Shown here in pieces: positions 1 through 5,879 of a DNA stretch of 13,348 bases. How positions within the stretch are numbered: position 1 is the stretch's first letter; each line of letters opens with the position of its first letter. The stretch lies in assembly GCA_030044035.1 (NCBI GenBank), contig JASHWN010000331.1, positions 1 to 13,348 on the forward strand, read 5' to 3'. The notes beneath the pieces were generated by a model. It had not been told where the DNA came from and searched no databases. It saw nothing but the letters and a program-made list of their open reading frames with translations. The position numbers and the translations under genes were made by a program. This DNA is from Xanthobacteraceae bacterium. Its GTDB lineage: Bacteria > Pseudomonadota > Alphaproteobacteria > Rhizobiales > Xanthobacteraceae.

Positions 1-315
1 TGTCCCCAATGCAGCAAGCCGATGAAACGATTCAAGTACCGGCTCTACGACCTCGAGATGGATTTCTGCGAGGATGGGCACGGCTTTTGGCTGGGTGCTG
101 ATGAGGACAAAAGAATCCTGGGGCTGATGAAACAAGAAGAGGCCGATCTCGAAAGAAAGGTTTTCGCCGAAGACCGATGGGCGGCCGGCCTGCAGTATAT
201 GCGCTCCGGATCCTTCCTCGACAGAATGCGCTCCTGGCAGGCCGGGCTCCAGGACGTGGATTTCGGCCGCGCAATCGCCAACTTGATGCATCGGCTGCGG
301 CCACCGCCGGAATAG
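1..315 (+). CDS. zf-TFIIB-type zinc-ribbon protein, 5' end outside window
   Basis: The reading frame is open from base 1, so the gene starts upstream of the window; an ATG at 22 lies inside the zinc motif and is not the true start. The first residues visible are CPQC, followed at residue 23 of the fragment by C, then GHG and WL (CEDGHGFWL). This is the layout of the zf-TFIIB family: a CxxC pair, a short beta hairpin, then a second C/H pair before a conserved WL. The remaining ~70 residues are charged and helical (EEADLERKVFAEDRW) with no membrane segment or second motif, and the frame ends at TAG 313-315. Members are small, probably soluble metal-binding proteins whose biochemical role is mostly unknown. 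One ligand position holds His (H27) instead of the usual Cys, which I believe is a known variant. The family call is fairly sure; the function is not. Confidence 0.75.
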   Translation, partial: CPQCSKPMKRFKYRLYDLEMDFCEDGHGFWLGADEDKRILGLMKQEEADLERKVFAEDRWAAGLQYMRSGSFLDRMRSWQAGLQDVDFGRAIANLMHRLRPPPE

Positions 316-320
316 CGACA

Positions 321-401
321 TTCCGCAATGACCGCCTGATTTCTGCTTTTAAGGGGGAAAGCGGACATTGGCCGAACATCCCAAAAGTCGCTCAATGACC
401 C
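321..401. repeat. Intergenic direct repeat, copy 1
   Basis: This 81-nt segment begins 6 nt after the zinc-ribbon stop codon and matches 950-1030 in the same orientation. Shared blocks include AATGACCGCCTGAT, CTGCTTTT, GCGGACATTGGCCG and AATGACCC, with two compensating single-base gaps. On the opposite strand both copies read as similar short peptides (KSRNQAVIAE here, KSSHQAVITE in copy 2). From memory, such elements recur between genes in Bradyrhizobium-like genomes and give rise to spurious short gene calls. The rest of the gap (402-553) holds a TGGCCA...TGGCCA hairpin around 476-494 and nothing else I can support. Confidence 0.7.
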
Positions 402-553
402 AACTCGACATGCGCAGCGCGCAATTTGCCGTGCTGCAACGGCCACCGCCAATTTCAACAGGGAAAATGTCGTGGCCATATTTCTTGGCCAAACTTGGTT
501 TCTCGCAGTTGCTTAGACGCGGCTTTTCGTCAGAGCTTTGAGAAGAGGCTGAT

Positions 554-889
554 ATGCCCAAAGCGTACTGGGCCTACGACTTCAGCTGCGGCCAAACGAT
601 CGAGGCAATGCTTGCTGCCTTCAATTCGACCGGCCCGTGGCGATGGGTGCTGGGTGAAAGCGCTACCTATGGGGACTATCTCAACTGCCGGCCAAAGGAG
701 CACGTCCGGGTACGAGTCCATGAATACCCTCAGATGTTATTCGTCGGAGTTCGCAACAAGGGCTTCTCGGCCTTGCTTGAAATCCATGCCGAGAGCATGG
801 CGACTCGGTTCGAGGTCGATGACGTCTTTAGACGCTTGCTGCGGGTGATCGATGCGACGAACATAACCGAGATAGAGCCTTATGATTGA
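554..889 (+). CDS. Small conserved-looking hypothetical protein (111 aa)
   Basis: I do not recognise this protein as a named family. The start is well placed: AGAAGAGG at 541-548 lies 5 nt before the ATG. It is acidic to neutral and soluble, with no signal peptide or membrane segment, and is rich in aromatic residues near the N-terminus (AYWAYDFSC, PWRWVLGE). A central stretch reads like alternating beta strands (VRVRVHEYP, MLFVGVRNKGFSALLEI). The C-terminal third looks helical (VDDVFRRLLRVIDATN) and resembles a small alpha/beta sandwich. Third codon positions are mostly G/C, but the composition is slightly less biased than in the downstream genes. It lies between two 81-nt direct repeats. 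A related hypothetical family seems to exist in Bradyrhizobium, but that is recollection only. Confidence 0.6.
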   Translation: MPKAYWAYDFSCGQTIEAMLAAFNSTGPWRWVLGESATYGDYLNCRPKEHVRVRVHEYPQMLFVGVRNKGFSALLEIHAESMATRFEVDDVFRRLLRVIDATNITEIEPYD

Positions 890-949
890 TGGCTCGTCCT
901 CGGCACGAGGGTCGCTATGCACTCGGTCGTTAACGGCACTTTGCGGACG

Positions 950-1030
950 CTCCGTAATGACCGCCTGATGGCTGCTTTTGGGGGTGAAGCGGACATTGGC
1001 CGCACACTCCAAAATGCCCGCTAATGACCC
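950..1030. repeat. Intergenic direct repeat, copy 2
   Basis: This is the second copy of the 81-nt element seen at 321-401, in the same orientation and of equal length. It carries TCCGTAATGACCGCCTGAT, CTGCTTTT, GAAGCGGACATTGGCCG and CTAATGACCC. It begins about 60 nt after the hypothetical gene's stop codon. The spacing (629 nt from copy 1) brackets that gene. Neither copy contains a recognisable transposase or clear terminal inverted repeats. Confidence 0.7.
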
Positions 1031-1138
1031 GAAGCCGTCATTGACGCGAAGCTTTGGCGGCGCCATGCAGGAACCGGGAGACATGTGACCCCGAACTCGA
1101 ACTTGATCGCGCGCAGGCGTTGTGGTAACGCCTCACTT

Positions 1139-1216
1139 ATGAATAGCTCGGTGTGCATCGTCCGCGACATGACCATGACCCGGTTCGGCTGGGCCGTGGA
1201 GGACGTCGTGCGCTGA
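1139..1216 (+). CDS. 25-codon small ORF, candidate leader peptide
   Basis: The ORF runs from ATG 1139 to TGA 1214-1216 and encodes a peptide containing RDMTMTRFGW and ending VEDVVR. Of the 24 codons after the start, 23 end in G or C, a frame-specific bias typical of real coding sequence here. No good ribosome binding site precedes ATG 1139; a 7-bp hairpin (1115-1121 with 1127-1133) sits just before it. The frame stays open upstream to GTG 1085, which has GGGAG at 1076-1080, so a 44-residue version is possible. It lies 24 nt before a strong intrinsic terminator and about 100 nt before the GNAT gene, the position of a leader peptide in attenuation systems. Bases 1186-1195, within the ORF, are complementary to the 5' arm of that terminator (9 of 10 pairs). 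It may instead be an independent small gene. I know of no named homologue. Confidence 0.42.
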   Translation: MNSSVCIVRDMTMTRFGWAVEDVVR

Positions 1217-1240
1217 GTTTGGTGACGAAGTCTTTGACGG

Positions 1241-1269
1241 GCCCCGCCGGTAACGGACGGGGCTTTTTT
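1241..1269 (+). terminator. Intrinsic terminator / possible attenuator
   Basis: A stem of GCCCCG (1241-1246) plus CCG pairs with CGG plus CGGGGC (1258-1263), with one bulged A and a GTAA loop of the GNRA type, followed directly by six T residues (1264-1269). It ends 31 nt before the ribosome binding site of the GNAT gene and follows the small ORF by 24 nt. As a simple terminator it would end transcription of the upstream genes. As an attenuator it would control the GNAT-exporter pair, since 1186-1195 can pair with 1240-1249 and prevent the stem. Confidence 0.8.
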
Positions 1270-1313
1270 GTTTGGCCTGGTCCGTTCTCCGCATTCAGGA
1301 AAAGGAGCGACCC

Positions 1314-2192
1314 ATGCCGACCCAAGAGGCAAACTCAGAGCCAATCGACCAACCTCCAGCAGGAGCGCGCGCAAGCCCGGCCGGCGGGCCTGCGCCGGAG
1401 ACGCTCGATTTCCTTGAACATCACCGGCCGGCGCTCGAGCGGGAGGAGGTGAAGCACAACGTCATCCTCGCCAATCTCGGCCGACTTGCACTCGACCCTC
1501 CTGCCGACCTGCTCCGGTGGACGCTCGGCGCCCCTGGCGCATGTGCGGTGCAGACGCCCGGTTATCCGATCGTGCTAGGCGAGCTGACGTCGGCGCAATG
1601 CCGCGCACTGGCGGACGCGACGAGTGTTCTCGATTATCCCGGTGTCGTCGGTCCCGACCTGACGGCGCTTTGGTTTGCCGAACGCGCCATCGAGCTCGGC
1701 CTGACGTTCCTCGAACCCATCCCGCAGCAAATTCACGCACTGCGAGACAAGCCGAACTATCCAGGGGCGCCGGGATACGCACGGGCGATCGGGCCAGCGG
1801 ACGTGGAACTGTTTGCCGATTGGACCATCGCCTTCCTGCACGAGGCGGTCCCGCACGGTCCGCTGCCGAGTCGCCAACGGCTGGCGCAAATCGCAACCGA
1901 AGGCCGCCACTTGTTCTGGATCGTTGGCGGCGAGCCGGTCTCGACAGCGGGGATCGTGCGCCGGACGCGCCATGCCGCCGCGATCGCCGGCGTCTATACG
2001 CCGCCAGCACTGCGCGGACGCGGCTATGCCGGTTCCGTCACCGCAGCTGTGGTCGAGCGCATCTTTGCCGAAGGCAAAGGCGCGGCCTGCCTGTACACCG
2101 ATCTGCGTAATCCAGCTTCAAATCGCTGCTATGCCAAGATCGGATTCAAGCCGCTGTGTAGCTCTTGGCACTATCCGAGAACGCGCGAATAG
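1314..2192 (+). CDS. GNAT family N-acetyltransferase (292 aa)
   Basis: This protein probably transfers acetyl from acetyl-CoA to an amine; the substrate cannot be told from the sequence. I chose ATG 1314 because AAAGGAG at 1301-1307 lies 6 nt upstream; a TTG at 1272 in the same frame would fall next to the terminator's T-run and lacks a site. Residues 1-30 are Pro/Ala-rich and probably disordered. Residues 45-150 form an N-terminal region found in two-domain GNATs. The catalytic fold is C-terminal: motif A is visible at about 227-240 (VYTPPALRGRGYAG, with the RGRGYA acetyl-CoA pyrophosphate loop), and the conserved NPASNRCYAKIGF block lies at 266-278. The cytosolic enzyme is followed after 67 nt by an EamA exporter gene, so the two may be co-transcribed and may act in resistance to, or export of, a small molecule. 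That is inference. Upstream lies a terminator and small-ORF leader. Confidence 0.88.
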   Translation: MPTQEANSEPIDQPPAGARASPAGGPAPETLDFLEHHRPALEREEVKHNVILANLGRLALDPPADLLRWTLGAPGACAVQTPGYPIVLGELTSAQCRALADATSVLDYPGVVGPDLTALWFAERAIELGLTFLEPIPQQIHALRDKPNYPGAPGYARAIGPADVELFADWTIAFLHEAVPHGPLPSRQRLAQIATEGRHLFWIVGGEPVSTAGIVRRTRHAAAIAGVYTPPALRGRGYAGSVTAAVVERIFAEGKGAACLYTDLRNPASNRCYAKIGFKPLCSSWHYPRTRE

Positions 2193-2259
2193 CACTTCTG
2201 CGTCGAGATCGACATTCAGAGGCGACCAATTGCCCAAGCCACAACGCAAAAGACTGCTC

Positions 2260-3207
2260 ATGGCCGACGACGTAAGCGCTTCTGCGCCGCCGGGCGCGCG
2301 GGCGCCTCTGTGGCACGCATTCACGCAGCTCGCGCTCGTCGTTCTCATCTTGGGAACGTCTTGGCCGCTGCTGAAGAATGGGATTCAAGCGGGGGCGACA
2401 CCGATCTGGTTCGCGGCGGCACGCGCCTGTTGCGGTGCCCTCGGCGCCCTCGCGTTTGTTGGCGCTCTAGGGCTTCTGCGCTGGCCGACGCGCCGCGACT
2501 GGCCGATCATTCTTTCGAACGGCGTCCTGCAGCTCGCGCTCTTCTTTGCACTAGGCAACCTCGCGCTGCGCTACATCCCGGCAGGCCGTTCGGCCGTGCT
2601 CGCCTATACGACGACTCTGTGGCTGGTGCCGCTTGAGGCGCTGGCCGGCGGTAGCCGCTTCGACCTGTGGCGCGGCCTCGGCCTTCTCGCCGGACTGAGC
2701 GGCGTCGCCGTATTGTTGAATCCGCTCGCACTCGATTGGTCGCGGCAAGGCGTGCTGACCGGCCACGTATTCCTGCTGCTGGCGGCGCTCAGCTGGGCGG
2801 TCGCGATCTTTCATGCGCGGCGCCATGCCTGGGACGGCCTCTCACCTCTTCAAGTGCTGCCCTGGCAGATGGTGGTCGCGTCCGTGGTGCTCGTCTCCCT
2901 CGCCGCCTTCGCCGAGCCGGCGGGGCGGCTCCCTGTGGTGCCGCCTGTGGTGTTGACGCTGATTTACGTCGGTCTGCTTGGCGGTCCCGTCGCGATCTGG
3001 GCGGCGACCTCCGTCTCGCGCGCCTTGCCGACGCTGGTGAGCTCACTGGGCTTTCTCGGCGTGCCCGTGTTGGGTGTCATCGTTTCGAGTCTGTGGCTCG
3101 GCGAATCCTTGACGCTACCTCTCGTCGTTGGTGCGGTGCTCGTCCTCCTCGGCCTCGTCGTCGTCGCGCTAGGGATTGATCGGCAGCGTCGCCGTAAGGC
3201 AAGCTAG
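2260..3207 (+). CDS. EamA/DMT-superfamily inner-membrane transporter (315 aa)
   Basis: This is a drug/metabolite transporter of the ten-helix EamA type, an inner-membrane carrier usually exporting amino acids, metabolites or drugs. The sequence is almost wholly hydrophobic helices, arranged as two repeated halves. The first half has LALVVLILGTSWPLLKNGI near the N-terminus and the family-typical PAGRSAVLAYTTTLWLVPLEAL. The second half has LLAALSWAVAIFHARR and ends SLWLGESLTLPLVVGAVLVL before a basic tail (DRQRRRKAS). Length and order fit a complete protein. The start is not certain: ATG 2260 has only a poor ribosome binding site, while TTG 2230 in the same frame has AGAGG at 2218-2222 and would add ten residues (PKPQRKRLL) after the initiator. 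It follows the GNAT gene by 67 nt on the same strand, with no terminator between them. The substrate is unknown. Confidence 0.9.
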   Translation: MADDVSASAPPGARAPLWHAFTQLALVVLILGTSWPLLKNGIQAGATPIWFAAARACCGALGALAFVGALGLLRWPTRRDWPIILSNGVLQLALFFALGNLALRYIPAGRSAVLAYTTTLWLVPLEALAGGSRFDLWRGLGLLAGLSGVAVLLNPLALDWSRQGVLTGHVFLLLAALSWAVAIFHARRHAWDGLSPLQVLPWQMVVASVVLVSLAAFAEPAGRLPVVPPVVLTLIYVGLLGGPVAIWAATSVSRALPTLVSSLGFLGVPVLGVIVSSLWLGESLTLPLVVGAVLVLLGLVVVALGIDRQRRRKAS

Positions 3208-3254
3208 GGCCGCCGCAAAGCTGTGCGCGCCATGCTCGCGTTTGGGAGGATGCA

Positions 3255-4031
3255 ATGAAAATTAGCCTTGCGGGGCGGGCTGCCATCGTCACTGGTGGCA
3301 GCAAGGGTATCGGCTTTGCGGTGGCGACGCGGTTCGCGGCCTCGGGCGCCGATGTCGCTATCGTCGCGCGCAATGCGGAGCCGCTCAAGGAAGCCGTCGC
3401 GGCTATCAGGAAGGCGGCCCAGAGTAACGTCATCGGGGTTCAGGCCGATGTCAGCAAGGCGGGCGACATCCAGCGCGCCTATGACGAAGCGATGAGGCAG
3501 TTCAATAAGGTCGACATCATCGTCAACAATGCGGGTACGTCACGGGCGATGCCGTTCGAGAAGCTCACCGACGAGATCCTGTACGACGACCTCGAACTGA
3601 AGCTGTTCGCAGCGGTGCGCTTGATCCGGCTGGTCGTGCCCCAGATGAAGGAGCGACGCTGGGGCCGCATCGTCAACGTGCTCAACATCGGAGCCAAAGC
3701 GCCGCGACCCAACAGCATGCCGACGTCGATATCGCGCGCCGCAGGCATGGCGATGACCAAGGCGCTGTCGCACGAGTTGGCGCCGCACAACGTGCTGGTG
3801 AATGCCATGCTGGTCGGCTTCATCCAGGCCGACCAGCATGTGCAGCGGGCGAAACGGACCAATGTGAATATCGCGGAGTATTACAAGGCGTACGAAAAGG
3901 AGATCCCGATCGGTCGCGTCGGCGAGGCCGAGGAGTTCGCTAATCTCGCTTGCTTCCTGGTGTCGGAGCAAGGCGGCTATATCACTGGTACGGCGATCAA
4001 TGTCGACGGCGGACGTTCGCCGGTGGTGTGA
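3255..4031 (+). CDS. SDR-fold protein lacking the usual catalytic residues (258 aa)
   Basis: The protein has the classical short-chain dehydrogenase/reductase fold and length. The nucleotide-binding loop TGGSKGIG lies at 13-20, NNAG at 91-94, and the C-terminal ITGTAINVDGG at 243-253. GGGAGGA (3244-3250) precedes the ATG by 4 nt, so the start is secure. The active site is unusual. When aligned by eye to FabG-type enzymes, the catalytic Asn falls on K116 (DLELKLFAA), the Ser on N144 (NVLNIGA), the Tyr on T157 and the Lys on R161 (PTSISRAAG). The whole N-S-Y-K set is therefore replaced while the cofactor site is intact. It may bind NAD(P) without normal redox chemistry, use another mechanism, or play a structural or regulatory role; I recall similar NIGAKAP-type SDR sequences elsewhere, so this may be a family. 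An alpha/beta hydrolase gene follows 138 nt downstream. The fold is certain, the activity is not. Confidence 0.88.
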   Translation: MKISLAGRAAIVTGGSKGIGFAVATRFAASGADVAIVARNAEPLKEAVAAIRKAAQSNVIGVQADVSKAGDIQRAYDEAMRQFNKVDIIVNNAGTSRAMPFEKLTDEILYDDLELKLFAAVRLIRLVVPQMKERRWGRIVNVLNIGAKAPRPNSMPTSISRAAGMAMTKALSHELAPHNVLVNAMLVGFIQADQHVQRAKRTNVNIAEYYKAYEKEIPIGRVGEAEEFANLACFLVSEQGGYITGTAINVDGGRSPVV

Positions 4032-4074
4032 TAATCCGCGTGCGACGCCTGGCTCGATCTGTGGTACAACAAAA

Positions 4075-4118
4075 CGGCACTCAAAATTCAAGGAACCGCA
4101 GCAACGGTTGAAGTGCCG
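4075..4118. repeat. Nested inverted repeat between SDR and hydrolase genes
   Basis: CGGCACT (4075-4081) pairs with AGTGCCG (4112-4118), and inside it AACCG (4094-4098) pairs with CGGTT (4105-4109). The RNA could fold into a two-step hairpin 44 nt after the SDR stop codon and 52 nt before the hydrolase start. No T-run follows, so it is not a typical intrinsic terminator. It could be an mRNA stability element or a protein binding site. Confidence 0.35.
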
Positions 4119-4169
4119 GGCGCCATCGGTCGCACGCATGGGCCACGACAGCGACGAGGGAGGTAGCCG

Positions 4170-5042
4170 ATGATCGATTCGAGCCGACGCAGCGTTCTGA
4201 CAGCCGGCGCTGCCGCCGCGGCAACCACCGCGCCGCAGGTGTTCGCGCAAGCGCCGCAGGCAGCGGTCCCGCCGGGCTTGCCGGCGGGCCTCAAGGTCGG
4301 ATTCTACGACAAGGGCAATGTCCGCATCCGCTACGCCGAGATCGGCTCAGGCTTCCCGCTCTTGGCGACGCCCGGCGGCGGCTTGAACTCGCGCATGAGC
4401 AACTGGCCGACCGCGGTTATCAACATCGCCGAGGAGTTCAAGAACGACTTCCGCGTCATCACCATGGATCAGCGCAACGCCAACAACGGCGAGTCCAGCG
4501 GCGCGGTCCCGGTCGACAATCCGTGGGACGCCTTCGCCGACGACCAGCTCGGCGTGATGGACCATCTCGGCATCCGCCAGTTCTTTTTCTTCGGCAACTG
4601 CATCGGCGGCCCGTTCGCGCTCAAGCTCATGGAGCGGGCGCCGGCGCGCGTCGTCGCGGCGATCCTGAGCCAGCCGGTCGGACACCGGCCGGATAAGCCG
4701 AATTATATGTACGAGTCCGGCAGGGACGTCTGGGCCAAGGAGTTCCTCGAGCGCCGGCCTGACGTGTCGATGGCGACCATCGAGCAATATCTGCACAACC
4801 TTTACCGCGTGCAGCCCGACTTCGTTTACAGCGTGTCGCGCGAGTTCGCGAAATCCTGCCAGACGCCGATGCTGGTGCTGCCCGACGACATCGTCGCGCA
4901 TCCGCTTCAGGTCGCGATCGACATCGCCTCGCTGGCGCCGAATGCCGAGATCACGGTGTTTCCCTGGAAGGAGCCGCCGGAGCTGAAGGCGCGCACCGTC
5001 AACCGCGTGCGCACCTTCCTCAAGCGCCATCAGACGGCGTAG
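4170..5042 (+). CDS. Tat-exported alpha/beta hydrolase with Cys nucleophile (290 aa)
   Basis: The N-terminus SSRRSVLTAG followed by an Ala-rich hydrophobic stretch and FAQA (residues 4-28) is a twin-arginine signal peptide, so the folded protein is probably periplasmic. The start is supported by GAGGGAGGT at 4156-4164, 5 nt upstream. The rest is an alpha/beta hydrolase: strand RVITMDQRN (95-103), the cap-adjacent DPWDAF-like block NPWDAFADDQ (117-126), and the nucleophile elbow GNCIGG at 142-147, with Cys144 in place of Ser. Candidate acid residues are D239/D240 in LVLPDD. At the usual place for the catalytic His the sequence reads FPWKEPPELKA (264-274) and has no His; H244 just after the Asp pair is the nearest alternative. 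The physiological substrate is unknown. It may share an operon with the SDR gene upstream. The fold is secure; catalytic competence is doubtful. Confidence 0.87.
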   Translation: MIDSSRRSVLTAGAAAAATTAPQVFAQAPQAAVPPGLPAGLKVGFYDKGNVRIRYAEIGSGFPLLATPGGGLNSRMSNWPTAVINIAEEFKNDFRVITMDQRNANNGESSGAVPVDNPWDAFADDQLGVMDHLGIRQFFFFGNCIGGPFALKLMERAPARVVAAILSQPVGHRPDKPNYMYESGRDVWAKEFLERRPDVSMATIEQYLHNLYRVQPDFVYSVSREFAKSCQTPMLVLPDDIVAHPLQVAIDIASLAPNAEITVFPWKEPPELKARTVNRVRTFLKRHQTA

Positions 5043-5099
5043 CGAAGTTCGAAATCAGCGGCAGATTGGCGACGACACGGTCTGAGCTGAAAAGCGCGT

Positions 5100-5738
5100 T
5101 CAGCCTTCCCGCTTGAACTGCCGCGCAATGTACTCGGCCATTTCCAGATCGTCGCCGTCGCCGCGCGTGCGCAGGCCGGCGACGACGCCGTGGCGGTCTT
5201 GCGTTTCGCGGTTCTGGCTCATTTTCCATTTGCCTTCGAGCCGGGTGATGGCGAAGCGGAAGCCGATGATGCCGCGCAGCATGGTCTCGACGTAACGGTC
5301 CGGTGCGTCGGACACCGCCCACGGCTTGGCCGCGCCGCGCTCCTGCTGCGCCGTCAATTCGCCGACGTGGCGCCGCAGCCAGTCGGCATCGCGCATCACG
5401 GCCGGCCGGCCATAGGCGTGCACCACGGCATAATTCCAGGTCGGCACGACCTTGCCGTGGGCAAACTTGGACGGATACCAGTTCGGCGTGATGTAGCCCT
5501 CAACACCCTGAAAGATCATCAGCGCTTCGCCGTCGGCAAGATCCTGGCAATGCGGATTGGGCCGGGCCAGATGGCATTCGATCGTGCCGTAGGGGCCCTC
5601 GTCCTTGAGCACGGTCGGCAAATGGCTGGCGTAAAGGCCGAGCGAGCCTGCCGAGATGAGCGTCGCGAACGGCCGCGCGCGCATCAGCGCGTGCATCTGC
5701 GCTACGTCGTCGACGCGAAAAAGATCGGGTTGATACAT
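5100..5738 (-). CDS. PaiB-like FMN-binding protein / putative transcriptional regulator (212 aa)
   Basis: The sequence and length fit the PaiB (FMN-binding negative transcriptional regulator) family, named after Bacillus subtilis PaiB, which represses sporulation and protease genes; members have a split-barrel flavin-binding fold. Visible family blocks are ASHLP (37-41), HLARPNPH (56-63), [10 protein letters not shown] (82-91), [13 protein letters not shown] (98-110) and [20 protein letters not shown] (157-176). I chose the ATG at 5738 (MYQPDLF, the usual N-terminus), which has GGAGA 5-6 nt upstream on this strand; an open extension to 5798 is unlikely to be translated. It is convergent with the hydrolase gene (57 nt between stops) and divergent from the alcohol dehydrogenase gene (141 nt). 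Whether it regulates the dehydrogenase is unknown; the family's DNA-binding role is weakly established outside Bacillus. Confidence 0.9.
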   Translation of the reverse strand: MYQPDLFRVDDVAQMHALMRARPFATLISAGSLGLYASHLPTVLKDEGPYGTIECHLARPNPHCQDLADGEALMIFQGVEGYITPNWYPSKFAHGKVVPTWNYAVVHAYGRPAVMRDADWLRRHVGELTAQQERGAAKPWAVSDAPDRYVETMLRGIIGFRFAITRLEGKWKMSQNRETQDRHGVVAGLRTRGDGDDLEMAEYIARQFKREG

Positions 5739-5838
5739 GACGTCTCCATCAAGAGGAACTCGCGACCGCGCAGCATCGTGCGCCAATGCGGCAGCCATCG
5801 ATTCGAGCCCCGGTTTGCCATTTCAAACGCGCGGTGTC

Positions 5839-5870
5839 ATCGTCGGTCAAGTGTTTGCGCTACCGACGGT
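5839..5870. promoter_or_regulatory. Inverted repeat just upstream of alcohol dehydrogenase gene
   Basis: CGTCGGT (5841-5847) and ACCGACG (5862-5868) are perfect inverted arms separated by 14 nt, extendable by one G-T and one A-T pair. The repeat ends 9 nt before the dehydrogenase ATG, in the 141-nt region shared with the divergent PaiB-like gene. The spacing of the arm centres is 21 nt, about two helical turns, which suits a dimeric regulator. The RNA hairpin would also overlap the ribosome binding region, which has no clear Shine-Dalgarno sequence. Confidence 0.35.
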
Positions 5871-5879
5871 CGTTTGGCG

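Noticed and set aside
1813..2259. Long open frame upstream of the EamA start that overlaps the GNAT gene
   Set aside because: This part is the out-of-frame shadow of the GNAT gene; EamA-like sequence starts only at about 2260-2330.
5086..5104. GCTGAA...TTCAGC hairpin at the end of the PaiB-like gene, as a bidirectional terminator
   Set aside because: Only 6 bp of stem with no T-run on either side, and it overlaps the last PaiB codons.
5755..5780. Second GGAAC-17-CGTG EcfG-like site ahead of the dehydrogenase gene
   Set aside because: The GGAAC overlaps the upstream part of the divergent PaiB-like gene's leader, and the site lies about 100 nt from the ADH start with an imperfect -10; too weak to annotate.
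5190..5879. 690-nt open extension upstream of the dehydrogenase gene
   Set aside because: It is antisense to the PaiB-like gene and the dehydrogenase family starts at [11 protein letters not shown]; no homology to any dehydrogenase N-terminus is visible before that.
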